Assembly: GCA_018398765.1 (NCBI GenBank)
Contig: JAHBMJ010000124.1
Coordinates: 16,932-80,931, forward strand
Direction: 5' to 3'
DNA from: Chromera velia
Lineage: Eukaryota > Sar > Chromeraceae
DNA length: 64,000 nucleotides
Shown here: piece by piece, positions 1 to 19,471 of the stretch
Layout of the letters: each line of letters opens with the position of its first letter
Numbering within the stretch: the first letter of the stretch is position 1
Notes under the pieces: generated by a model
What the model was told of the DNA's origin: nothing
Database searches by the model: none
Seen by the model: the letters and a program-made list of their open reading frames with translations, nothing else
Program-made: the position numbers and the translations under genes

Positions 1-933
1 GAACAAATCTATATTCGGACTGCAAAGGGGAAAGGCGAAGAGAAGACACGCGAAAAAAGGGAAAAGGAGGCGGTGAAGAGAAGATGATCCTAATTCGACG
101 AAACAAAGAAAGGTGCCTCCCTCCACCTGCCGCGGACCCTCTCTCTGTCTGTAAGTCCGTCCAGAAGTGTTTGTCTTTCTTTCTTTTTTTTTCTAATCTG
201 TACAAGCAAGACAGATACGTGGAAATATGGGACACAAAGAGAGCCATTCGATACGGCGTTTCTCTTTTCATTCGGTGAATTCCTTTCCTTTTCTCTCTGT
301 TCTTGTGTGTGTGAGAGGGGCAGGGGACCCTTGGACAGACTGGTTTTCCTTCTCAGTCGTCAGTCACCCTCTCTCCTTCTCCAGTCGATCCTTCGCGTCT
401 CACCCCCCTCAAATCTAGTGATTCATCATTCAATCCACTTCTCTCTCTGTTCGTCTCGTCTGGTGCCATCTCGAAAACTCCCGCACTCACAAGAAGAGAA
501 AAAAAGGAAGTGCGGAGTGAAGAACAGCAGAGAGCACAGACGAGGAAAGGAAGACACCACAGGAAGGAATAAAGGATCGATCCATCGAGGGAAGGGTAAG
601 AGAGGAGACTTAAGGAAATGTCAAAAACCGGATGAAAGAGAGAGGAGATGCTCATGCACGCAACTAGAGCACAAAATACGACAAGACAAGATTGTATGAT
701 GAGGTTTCAAGTATCTCCTCCTCTGTTGCCTTCCTTCCTTCCTTCCTTCCTTCCTTTCTGTCTCTTCCTTGTCATGTCGGAAGTTGTTATCAATGAGGGC
801 ACGCGAGTGAGTGCTTTCTTTGTTTCTGCATGGGCGCCGCTTATGCGGGAAATACACCCAAAACCACCATTGATCGACAAAGACGGACCGCGATTTACAA
901 ACCACAAAACAATCAAGCTGCCCATACATACAA

Positions 934-970
<37 letters not shown>

Positions 971-1363
971 GAGGGGCTGAGGCACTAATAAACAAAAAGA
1001 CAAACAAACAAACAATCGAATCGATCTACCAAACAACTGAGAGAGGAGCGAGTCCCCCCACTGCCCACCCAAAGTTCGCTTGAGAGACAACAAACGAAGA
1101 AGTGTGTGAAGAACAAGAAAGGTGTTCAATCAAACAAACACACCTTCCCACCTTCCTAGCTCTCCTTCAATTCACGGCCCTCACCCTTTCCACCTCTCTT
1201 CTTCAGACAAACAGACCGGCAGGGAGGGGGACAAATGCATAAAGAAGCGATTAATTCAAATGAACAGATTGACAGATAGAGGGATATGAACACCACACTG
1301 ATGGGAAAGGTGGCAGGCAAACAGGCAGGCAGACACGCAAGAAGAGCTTGTCCCCCTCCCCTT
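1..1363. other. Intergenic, no supported gene
   Basis: I see no convincing exon in this stretch. It holds pyrimidine-rich low-complexity DNA, a TTCC run near 728-755 and a (TC)n run at about 937-969. Short open frames exist on both strands but have no recognisable domain and no coding-like composition. Part of it may be 3' untranslated sequence of the AP2 gene that ends at 1364 on the minus strand. Confidence 0.6.
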
Positions 1364-4300
1364 TCATGACCCCTCTGCTCCCATCTCAACATCTCCTCCA
1401 GAGTCCTTCTCTTCTTTTTCTTTCCCTTCCTCCTCTACCGATGCATCCTTGGAAGGAGCACCAGAGTCTTCTTCCATCGGCACTGGGTCGTCGTCTTTCT
1501 CTTTCTCCTCCTGCCCCTCTCCATCGCCCTCTCCCTCTTTCGAAGTGCCCTCTGCGGGTAGAAGAGAAGGGAACGCGCTGGCCGCCTGGTGCTGCCCTTG
1601 CTCTTGCTGTTGTGTCTCTGCAAGGCGGAGAGTGAGGGAAGACGGCTGAGAAGGAGACGGCCCTTTCCCTTGCCCCTCCTGTCTCCAGGCCTTGGCCTCT
1701 TTATACGCTTCACAAATTCGCGTTCGGATGCTCTCAAGAGACGGGGACGTCTCTTTGAAATCAAGAGCAGAGAAAAAACGACGACGCAACACAGTGCGCC
1801 CATCAGCATCCTTCTCCCACCTCCGGGCAATCCACACACCCCCAGCCTTGCCCCCCGTCTCCACCTCAGGAACCCACATCACCCCTGTGACTTCACCGGG
1901 AGGGGCTAGAACCCAATCAACGGGCAACAGGCACTGCGCGGTCCCCGTGCAATTCTTCAACTGGAGTTCTACACAATCAGCAGCAGCTCCCTTAGCCCCC
2001 TCGAACCCCCACGAGTTGACAGCGTAACTCCTAGACCCCCCCAAGGTCCCCCAGGACCCCGGGATACTAGGCAATCCAGACTTCTGCTCACGCCAACACG
2101 CAACCCAACATTGGGTCGGAAAATCCCATTCGACTCCTGGGATTCCGCTGCAAAATTGGGAGGGAGGGGTGTCAGTTCCTGCTCTAGTAGGAGGAGCATC
2201 TTCGGTCTGGGTCTCTTTCTTCTGCTGCTGGGGAGATTCTGAGGGATCGGAAAGTCGAGTGAAGTCATGGGGATCGTAAACGGGAGCGCGGTCATCATCA
2301 TCAGAGCGGACTGGCAAACCGAAACGTCGAACGGCTCTCACTGCTTCTTCTGACATTCTCTCCTGATCCGCTTCTGTCTTTCTTTTCCCCCCCCGTTTTC
2401 CCCCACGACCACGACCACCTGCCTGAAGTTTCGGTCTCTGTTTCAACACCCCATGAGAAGCTCCACCACCAGCATGAAGCAACGCACCCCCTTCTCTTCT
2501 TCCTGACGAGGCCTGAGGCCCCGAGCGCCCCCCCCTCTTTCCTTTTCTTCGCCCCCTTCCACCGAACACTTCCTCTGCTGTCTGACGCGAAGGGTCTAAG
2601 GAATTCTGTGCAGTGATCGGTCGAGAGGATCGGTCCTCTGCCAATAGATCGGAAGACGCAAAGGAAAGCGAGGGGGCATCGAGGGGAACTAGGAAGCCTC
2701 GGGAAGGCAATGATGACCCCCCTGCTGCTGCTCCTGTGAAACCAGAAGAAGAGTGCATGGGGTCTGTGAGAGTTCTTCTCTGCTTCTCAGGGGGGAAAGC
2801 ATCAGAACGTCTCCGGCCCCTTTCCCTCTCCCCTGCGGCTGACAGATTTTGTGCATCAATCCACTCACAGCCATCTGCTGCCAATGAGGGCGGGGCAGGG
2901 ATCAAGCTGGGTACTGGGGAGAAGGGAAAGGGGCGCACACCCGGAGCAAACATCGGATGGGGCATGGCCGGGAGAACGTGGGGGGGGTGAACCACCAGGG
3001 GGTGCTGCACGGATGTGGCAGGCGAGAAAGATGGGGGCGCAGCTGCTGCTGCTGCTCCTTGGTGTCCTCCCCTTCCTTTTTTCGCAGCTGCGGCCGCGTC
3101 TGCATTTTCGGATACGTGGCCGACGGACATGGCCTCCGTTTCATCGAACAGGGGGTGCTCTCTTTCAGTCACGGCCCCCCGTGCGCGCTTCTGCCCCCCC
3201 CCTCCTGTCCTCCCACCATCAGTAATCGATGCGCCGGTGCGGCCACGAGCGGACCTTCTCTGTCTCCCCCCCCGGGAGGTCTCAGCAGACAGCATAGACG
3301 GGGGTATCTCATACAGGGGCTCCATGGGTTCCCCCATGTCAACGCCCTCAATTTCGATATTTTCAAGACTTCGGGGTTCATATGTGGAATAGGGGGGGCC
3401 TCCTGCTGCTGCATTGATCTGCTCAAGACGTCTGAACTCCTCCAACGCGTCCCTGCACCTCCCTGCCAGGTCGAGGGCCGTCTCCGTCTCCCCCCCCACA
3501 GCCGAAATCCGAAACATTCGCCGTTCCCGAACTCCTCCCGAGGATGTGGCGGGGTCACGAACCTGCATAGACAGCAAAACAAACACAACAAACAAGAAAG
3601 CGAAAGATTTGTCTTTGGACACTCGAATAAGACCGTCTCCCAGAAAAGCATTGCAAGGGGAACACATTAACCTTGACGGAAAGGCTATGCGTGCGTTCGG
3701 GTTGCTCGTCTCTTCCCGTCCTTCTCAGTCGGGAGCAAGTCACAACGAGGCGGACAGACTCACTGACTGAAAAAAAAAAAACTAAAGAGAAAGGATGCGC
3801 AGTCTTCCTGCGCCATGGGTGAAGCCCGTATTGTGCCAGATGCTTGCAAAGAAAAGAAAAGATGCGCCTATTTTTGTCAGACAGACCTCATATGCCTCCA
3901 TGCCTGCATTGAAATAGACTCCCCGGCGGGGACCTCCCCTCTCGGCTGGACGTCGTGAACGGGCCCCCCGTCCCCCTCTCTCTGTTCTCCTTTCCGTCTC
4001 TTCAGGAAAGTCTTCTAAGTCCTCTCCCATCTCCTCAAGGTCATTGTGCTCCCCCTCTGTACCACCCTCTCGCTTGGCCCTAGTTTGAGATACCGACCCT
4101 CGAGAACGCCTTCCAGCCCCCCTACCTCCGACTGCGAGGGCAGAAGGGAGACGACTAACGGCACTAGGACGATCAGACATGCTCTCTCCCTCTCCTCCCC
4201 CCCCCTCCTGGTCACTCCCATCTGGATTGCGCACCCACTGCGCGGACTGGGAATCTCGCTGCATTTCCATCCTGCACCTCTGAGCCATCTCGAGGGCCTG

Positions 4301-5299
4301 GTTCGGTCCGTAAATCGCGGTCTGAAACCGTTTGGCCTTGCGCTTACCATCCGCATACCACCATGCAGTCCATGCCGCATGGGTTGCATCCCATGTGACC
4401 CCCTTCATTCCCGACCTGGTACCGAACCGGCTCCTTTCAAGGGAAGCAGACGACGCCCCCGCCCCCGCCCCCCCACGTGAAACGCCCCCTCCCGCCGCAG
4501 CGGAGGAAACGATAGATCTCTCCAAATGCTCAGGGGGGGCAGAGTCACGGGGCACTGGGGCTCTTGAAGAAGAACGAACGACAGAACCGCCCCCATGAGA
4601 GGGGGGGGAATAAGGCGGGGGCTGAGAAGGCCTTTCGTGTTGTTCTCGTGCAAACGGGGAGGGGGATCTCGGTTGTGACTCCTGTTCTTGTTTTTCTTCT
4701 TCTTCTTTCGGCTCCTCTTTGTCCTTCTCCTTCTCTTTGTCCCCAACACTCACAGCGGTGGTGGCTGCAGAAACGCCTAACTGTGCGCCACTCTCTCCCT
4801 CTCCCTCTCCACTCGCTGCGGCTTCCTGTATCGAAAGACCAACTGCTCCGTTTTTCTGGGATCCTCCTGCGCCCTCCTCCTTTTCTTCTGAAGGATTTGC
4901 ATCCCCTTGTTCTTCCTGCTGCCCTGCCAGATCGAGGGCAGGGGACGACTGTGCAGTGGGTGAATCTGAAAGTCCCTCTGCTTGTTTTCCCCCCGAAGTC
5001 CCCGCGTCTCGAGAGGAAGAAGAAGGATGCTGGGGGGCACTTCTGGAAGCGTCATCCAGTCGAGGCACATCCTGCAGAAAGAGTAAAAGACAAATTGTAC
5101 TTTTCTTGAACCAAAAGAAGGGGAACAGGGGCACTAGAGGGCTTGGAACAAGGAGAGAGGCGCTAACCTTTTTCGGTGGGTCACAAAGAGACGGCTTCCC
5201 ATCTACCGGAGACTTGGCCAAGTCTCCGCCTCCCTCTCTCCCGGTATCCTCGTATGCTTCCTGCGGCTGTGAGGAGGCCTCTGCTGGGTCTCGCGTCAT
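1364..5299 (-). CDS. AP2-domain (ApiAP2-type) DNA-binding protein
   Basis: Likely a sequence-specific nuclear transcription factor. Exons on the minus strand are 5168-5299, 3887-5071 and 1364-3562, all joined in phase 0, giving 1171 aa ending in TGA. The two introns are open in frame, so an unspliced reading hides them; donors are GTTAGC and GTCTGT, acceptors CTGCAG and ATGCAG. Three AP2-like units are visible. The first (about residues 265-315) begins GMKGVTWDATHAAWTAWW and ends in a helix with EMAQRCRMEM. The second (about 425-490) is cut by intron 2: RRGVYFNAGMEAYE lies before it and the helix LDLAGRCRDALEEF after it. The third (about 910-1065) begins GIPGVEWDFPTQCWVACW and has a long insertion before its helix. 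The rest is low-complexity: acidic, Ser/Pro-rich and Gly/Arg-rich. AP2 family membership is clear for units one and three and good for two. DNA target and regulon cannot be read from the sequence. The start ATG at 5299 is the first Met of the open frame. Confidence 0.86.
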
Positions 5300-6199
5300 G
5301 ATGCCAGAATGAAGCTATAAGGTCTGTAGGGTAGTCAACGTGGGGCGTTGGTGGCTGTGGAAAAGGACTAAGTCTTAAACAGGACTGGTGGGGGAGCAAA
5401 TCAAATGAACGAGAAAGGGTCCCACTCACTCGCAACCTTCACTCCTTTATGGCAGACCTCGTCTGCCTAGCGTGAGAGGAACATGTTCGGTCAAGGTCGG
5501 ACAAGAGAAATAAGGGTACACGAAACGCAAACGGAAAACGGACAGTCGATCAGAACATGACAGCAAAATAAGGAAACTCAAGAAGAATTGATCACGGCTC
5601 TGAAGCTCATGAGATTTCTCAGAAAACAACTGAGCCACACTTTAAAGAATCACTACAAAAAGGCGGACACACACGCTAGCTACATTCCTGATGCTTGCAG
5701 AATGGCACAATGTCCTCAGTTCCACCGAAGAGGAATCAAGACGTTGCCACATGGCAGGCCTGTTTTTGGGTTGCTGTTTGACCGTTAAACTGCAACTTTT
5801 TTGTTGCAGGTTGCAGAGTTGCACTCCGGCGTGCGTCTGCCCCCGGAAAGCGAAAAACACGGCAAATTCTTATGTGTAAGTGCCAGCAGAGATGATTTTC
5901 CGGGGCCGCTCAGATCCTTTACTCCAAAGAGTTCTATCGCTTTCCGGGGCCATCCGGGGCCCTTTTCTGAATTCTTTCCGGGGCCATGCAATCACAACTG
6001 CATGGCTGCACGCATGGCGAAGAATGTTGCCGATGGAAGTCTGCAGGAGTCTGCTGAAAAACCATACGCACCCTGCACATGCAGGATTCGATCAAGGAAG
6101 AAGGAAGCGGGGATTGATATTTTCACCTTCCTGACTAACAGCCTCTGCAAAAGCAGTGAGGCAAGTCCATCAGGCATTCACTCCATCAAACAGTCGAGG
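5300..6199. promoter_or_regulatory. Divergent intergenic region between AP2 gene and KATNAL2
   Basis: About 900 bp separate the start of the minus-strand AP2 gene from the chosen KATNAL2 start, so both promoters should lie here. The segment 5896-5985 holds three copies of TTTCCGGGGCC (5897-5907, 5941-5951, 5975-5985) plus a CATCCGGGGCCC variant. The frame of KATNAL2 stays open upstream to 5801, so an upstream start cannot be excluded. I see no TATA box that I would defend. Confidence 0.45.
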
Positions 6200-13615
<7,416 letters not shown>

Positions 13616-14218
13616 GGGGGGTCCGGAAAAGCAAACGGCTTTCAATTTAAACGGGCTTTGTGCTCCTTGTAAAACACTTTTCTGGCATAAATCTATGCTT
13701 TCAAAGCGGAAGTGATTATACTAATAACCGCAGAATAAAAGAAAAGCGCATAAATAAACAAAAATTACTTAATACTGTGGTTAAATATTATTTTACCTAT
13801 AGCACTGGCATTCTAGTTATCATTGCTCAAGCTGGTATCATCGAAGTACTGCTAGCATCAATAACCACTTTTATTGTAGGTAAGCCTTGAACTGTCAACT
13901 AGAGTGCTAGCTAGACTGTCAATAATATAAATTAATTGACTCAGTAGGCTTTTTATAAATTATAAATTAACGCGTTTCATAATGACCACGTTCTTAATAA
14001 TTAATTTTATGTTTGTATGGACGTTTGTATTTGCATGCGTTAATTAGCAGAAAAACTGGAAGGAAAAAACCTATATATTTGAATTTTTGAATTGAATGAA
14101 TTGAATGTATACCACTAGGCATAGTATTACTTGAACGTGTAAAGTAGTAAAAGAGAATGAGAATAGTTGAAGCAGAGCTACCAAAACAAGACAATCAAGA
14201 TTTTCTAAGCTGTGTTGG
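13616..14218. other. AT-rich intergenic segment
   Basis: Lies between the converging 3' ends of KATNAL2 and the scramblase gene. Base composition drops sharply to AT-rich from about 13730 compared with the flanking exons. I see no exon, tRNA or repeat that I can name. Confidence 0.5.
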
Positions 14219-15738
14219 TTAGATGTCTTGCTCGAAAACAGTCACATCCACCAGAATGGCAGCCCCGAGAAGCACATTCCTCATTGGGTCGTCGGCATCG
14301 TCAGGGAAGGGAAGCGCGTAGACGTTCTTCCGAGTGCAGCACTCAGCCTTCAGCCCCGCCCACCTGCATGCCAATATAGAACCGGAAAGATCGGCCAAAG
14401 TTCAGTATGACAGCTACAGTTGTTGAATGTTCAAATGGACAGATGCATCCCCCGTCATCTTCATTACCATTGCCCGGTGTAGCCAATTCATGGAGTGCGG
14501 CGCTGTCACCATCATATAGCCGCGTAGCAGGTTACCCAAATGCCCCGGCTGCAACTCCCAGCAACGACCCATTCTCGGCAAGCACTAAGAAAAGCTGGGT
14601 AAGGACGTTCAATCAACTCACCCATCGATCAAACGAACACAAGACGTACTTCCATGTAAATCTCTGACCTTCCGGCCAAAAATCACAAAAGCCTATAATG
14701 CATGATCAAATTTCTCTATCATTCTGAGTGTGAGTGCGGGAGGGACAGTGAGGCCATCCAACGGCTCTCGTGAAAAGGGTGCATGAGTTCGGAACACATG
14801 AGAAATTCATCAATCAGCAACAGAGAGAAGGAAGAGGCAACAGCAGAAACCTCGAAGCAACAACGCCCAACGCACAAGAGGGATGATGCCAGGATGTTTT
14901 ACATGCAAATAAAGAATATGGAAGGAATTCGAACCAGTGTAAATCAGAGTAAACGGATCAAATGCATGACGTACCGATCCTCAATCGCAACGTTCCCGTT
15001 GTTGATCTTCACGTCGGTCTGAGGGTCTCTCAGATAGAAAGGGATCCGGCAACACTTGCTGTTCTTCCCGTCGCACTTGCATGCCACACAGCAACCAAGA
15101 CAGCATGTGTCTGGACGAATTCTGTACCTCTCTCGTCCGGAGGCATCGCTGACTGCGTACTTCGGCACACAGCACATCTCATCGCACAGGTACCGGGTCC
15201 TTCCCTGCAGTTCTTCGCCCTTCCAAGTCTCCAGGTAGGGCAGGTTGCAGCAGCACGGAATTCGAATGCTCCCCCCGTCAGTGGCTAGAAGGAAAACGTT
15301 GACGCCGTTCGTTGCCCTCTTCCGGTGGGTCATTACGGGAACTCCCACGGGTTGAGTGCCTGAAAAGACCTCGTACGTGATTGGACGGGCGCCTGGCGTG
15401 CAGTAGGAGCAAGCTCGTCCACACCAAGGGGACTTTTCTTTGACGAAAAAAAGGGTCTTGAAATCGCGAAGGTCCTCATGAGAAAAGTCCTCCCGGTAAC
15501 TGTAGACGCGCCAATCGATTTCGGGCTGGCAGCAGCAGCACCTGCAGCACTCTGAATTGTCCTGTTTGAGAATGAAGCCTTCCATGTCTGCAAGCATTCT
15601 CTGCTGTAGAGGTACCCTTTCGCTTCTGCTCGCAGGCGATTGTTCGTTCCCAAATTTTTTGGGATCCATGGGAACCCGCTCCAGCTCCAGGCGGGGAGCT
15701 GTGGGGCGTCTCTCGAACTCGCCCTCCTCCTTCAACAT
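14219..15738 (-). CDS. Phospholipid scramblase family protein
   Basis: Scramblases are lipid-binding beta-barrel proteins (Tubby/LURP-one fold) linked to calcium-stimulated lipid mixing in membranes; several act instead as signalling proteins. Exons are 14975-15738 and 14219-14363, joined through a split Arg codon (CG/G), giving 302 aa ending in TAA. Donor GTACGT, acceptor ATGCAG. The intron position is supported by alignment from memory of the family pattern: NNGNVAIEDR then WAGLKAECC matches the conserved W-x-G turn that precedes the last strands. The C-terminus NVLLGAAILVDVTVFEQDI matches the hydrophobic end of scramblases. Cysteine clusters stand out: CCRCCCC at residues 64-70, which resembles the palmitoylation cluster of animal PLSCR1, plus PCCCNLPY and DTCCLGCCVACKC further on. 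The chosen ATG at 15738 is the first Met; the frame is open slightly upstream. Family call is firm; lipid specificity is not readable. Confidence 0.9.
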
Positions 15739-16564
15739 CGTTCGATCGTTCAATTCAACAATTGATCGATCCTCACGACTCGAAGCAACCAGGTTGGGTA
15801 AATGTGCTCGTGCAGTCGGTGCGTCTAAATCTGATTCTCTGAGGGTCTGCGTCCGAGTCTGCAGAACCCGGCCTGCAATCAGAGTAGTTGGGTCATCTGG
15901 CTGTCATCGATCGATTCGATCATACATGCATTGATCGCGACTCGATCGATCGATCGATCGATCCGCATGCATGCATGAAAAAAAAATTAAAATTAATTAT
16001 TATATAATAAAGTTTGAATACAGAGTGCATGCGCCTCGGAGGGCAATTCCTCACCATTCCTCACGCGCAAAGAGGCCCACAGAAAAAAAAACGCATAACA
16101 GCTTCTTCAGACGCCCGCGCGTCCCGTACGCGTGCACACGGATGCATGCATATGAGATCCAAAGCATGCATGCAAATCAAGGTAAGACAGGTTCTCTTCA
16201 TCCATCCTTTTGAGAAGGTCACAAGACCCCTCGCGGAGGTTGACGCTGACCTTCTGGCATACTGCTGAGTCGTAGATGAGCGAAGACCCTTTCTGAAAAT
16301 GCGAATGAATCATCAATCCGTTCCGTCAGACGTTCTCTTTCGAACACAAACGTCCGTCCCTACCAAATCAGACTGACACTTCCCTTAAAGAGAGTCCTGT
16401 GAAAGATCCGGAAACATCTGTCCGACACCCCAGGAACTACACACAGAAGACCACCACACTCCAAACAGAACCCAAAAGAATCTAAATCCGCTTAAATCCT
16501 TCTCAAAACTCCTCGCCAAAGCCCAGAACCAACCAGACCAAAGAGGGAAACAGGAGAAGGTCCC
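15739..16564. promoter_or_regulatory. Divergent promoter region, scramblase and coiled-coil gene
   Basis: No exon seen. The segment 15905-15975 is dense in self-complementary GATCGATC repeats followed by GCATGCATGC, and 15980-16015 is AT-rich. A further ATGCATGC cluster lies at 16140-16175. These palindromes sit between two divergent starts (15738 minus, 16565 plus). I have no basis to name a binding factor. Confidence 0.4.
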
Positions 16565-18658
16565 ATGACGACCCCGATCACGCCCCGCCGTTCTCCCTAC
16601 AGGTCCACAGAGAGGAAGACCCCCTCTCCTCCATGGCGTCCTGTCCTCCTGTCTGACTATGAGACCATGCAGAGCTACACCCCAGGCTACACTCTGATGG
16701 CAGAGTACGACGCCATCGAGGAACAGAGACTGAGGGAGAAGGCACGAAGGAAGGTGCGACACTGGCAGAGAAAGGCAGCACTCCACACCCAGAGGATGAA
16801 ACAACTTCAGGACATGGAGGGGCAACGAGTGCAGTCAGAAATCGAAGACGTCAGTCAGTCAGTCAGTCAGTCAGTCAGTCAGTCAGTTTACGGAATATAT
16901 AGGCTCTTCTCCCTGTTCAGGGTTTACGCTTTTGGGTGTGAGAATCTCCCCCTCCATCTACCCATGTGCCTGCCGGCCTGTTCGACTGCCTGCCTGCCTG
17001 CTTGTCTGTCCATCCATCCATCTATCTATCTACCTGCCTGCACGCCCGCTTTTCGTTCTCCATTGTGTCTTGTTTGCTTCTTCTTTTTTTTCTTCTTCTT
17101 CTTCTGCTTCTGCAGAATCGTCTGAGAAGGGAGGAGGCCGTCAAGCAGATGGCCCACGAGAAGCGCCAGGAGCTCATCAGGCGACGAAACCTTAGACACA
17201 GCAGGAAGAGAGAGAGGGAAAGACTCAAGAACCTCATAGAGGAGAAAATGAAGGTCTGTATGTTTGTAGGTCTCTGAGCGGGCATCATTCGTTTCGCACC
17301 TCATTCCGCGAGATGAGAACACACAGGTGTCGTCTTCTTTCTTTCATGGACCTGTCATTGCATGCCGCAAGAGCAAAAGTGCATTCAAGACTGCAACCTG
17401 CTCTCGCTGTTCGATCCACCACTCATGTTGTACCCTTTGTTTCCATGAGGTAAGCATCAGTGATGCTTCCTCCCTCCCATCCACATCTTGGGGATCGATG
17501 CGGGGCTCTCCATCATGGAGAGTTCGATTGAATTGCATTGGGTATGTGAGAGTGTTTGTATGATTTGATGGAATATGCAGGACATCCGAGCGAAACTCTC
17601 AGGGGGGCGCCTCCATCAAATCCTGAAGAGGAAATACAACCAGAAAGTGCGGAGGGAGCAAATAGAGAAGGCCAAAGAGTACCGGGAGGTGAGTGAAGGG
17701 AAGGAGGGGGGGGGGAGAGGGAAGGTTGAGTGTGCGTGGATGTGAGAGACAAAGAAGGAAAAAGAAGAAGAGCTAGGACCAAACTCTTTTGTTCGGCAGA
17801 TTCTTTCTGCCTTCTGATGCCGTTCCTTCTGCTCTGTTTTGTTTCGCGTCTAAGGCGATCTGTCGGATGGCTCGCTGCGCATCAATAGACAGACAGACAA
17901 AAGGACAGACAATTAAGTCTTACGTTCTTTTGATTCCTGTGCACATCCATCCATCCGTGTGTCTATCCATCCATTCAGGAGAAACTGAAGAAGTACCCCC
18001 CCGTCTCCAAAGGAAAACTCGACGAGCACCAGCTCTTCTACGACGCTGGGCATGTGAAGTTGATGGAGCGCCTCAAGGGGATCAGGGAGGAGGAGCAGCA
18101 GGAAATGGATAAGTCAGTGAGGGGGAGTGAAGAAGGACATGCGGAATGATGAAATGAGAAATTCGTCGCTTGTCCAAACTTTTCAAGCGCAGGATTGACC
18201 ATGTCATTCGATTTGTGGAGCCGGGCCTGGTCCTCCTCTTCATTACTTCTTTTCTTCAAGAATTGAACTAGCTGTGAGAAAAGTTTCTTCTCCATCCCTG
18301 ACTGGCTGACGATTGCATTCATTGTTCCATCGGATCCCTTCTAAGTTTGTCCCAATGCCTCAGGAAGTCTTCCAAATAGAATTTCGTTGCTTACATAGAG
18401 GCATGTGTGTATGCTAATAAATTTTATACGTGTGCACATGCAGGCACGAGAAGGACCTCCGAGCCCTTGTGGGAGAGCCCTCAAAAGCGGCAGTCCGAAT
18501 TAAGGAAAGGGAGGAGGACGAGAGGAAAATGGAAGAACAGAGGGAGGCAGAAAAGGTTGAGAGAGTCAGGGAACGACTACGGTCAGTCAGTGAGTCAGTC
18601 AGTCAGTCAGCCCATGCCTTCTTCCCTTTAATTCTCTCTGTATGTGTGTGTCCAGGCG

Positions 18659-18753
<95 letters not shown>

Positions 18754-19399
18754 GTGCTTTTGTTGTTTCGTGATCTGTCTGTTTGCCTTCATCTCTGCTG
18801 CTTTTGGTTTGTAAAAACCCAAACTGTTCAGACAACGGAAGGTGTTTGAGCGCATTTAGTTCAATACAGAATTCTGTATGAAAGTAAATGCATGGTTTGT
18901 AAAAACCCATATTTTTCAGTCAACGTAAGGTGTGTGAGCGAAAAAGCGAATCGTCACCCCCCTCCAGTCATCTCCAGTCCAAAGCAGCAAAGATTGATGA
19001 GCAACGCCCTTCCCTTTCCGCCAACACTGCAGCTATGGCGATCTGGTCAAAGAGCTCTACCACGGCCAGTGTCGCTGGGCCTCTCCCACTCCGTCTGCCT
19101 ACCAGGCATCTACAATTCCCGTCCCAGACAGGCCCTCAGGGGGACAGTACCACCCCCCCACCGTCCCCCTGGAGACTAATCGCGAGGGCGCACGCCATGA
19201 GGGCATCAGACACCTCCGGGCGTTGTGCAGGGCCAACAGGGAGAGCAGAAGGAAGGTGGAAGAGGAGTGCAAGGACAGAGGAGAGACGCCACCTCCATTG
19301 GCAGCCTCGCACATCGTTCCTCCAGCTCCAGTCAACGTCAAGTCAGTTAGGCACGAAGCGAGTCAGGCAAACACACGCACGCGCATTTGCGCGCGCGCG

Positions 19400-19471
<72 letters not shown>

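Noticed and set aside
14944-15753. Upstream TTG start for the scramblase
   Set aside because: The first ATG at 15738 is in frame five codons later and is the natural start in a eukaryote.
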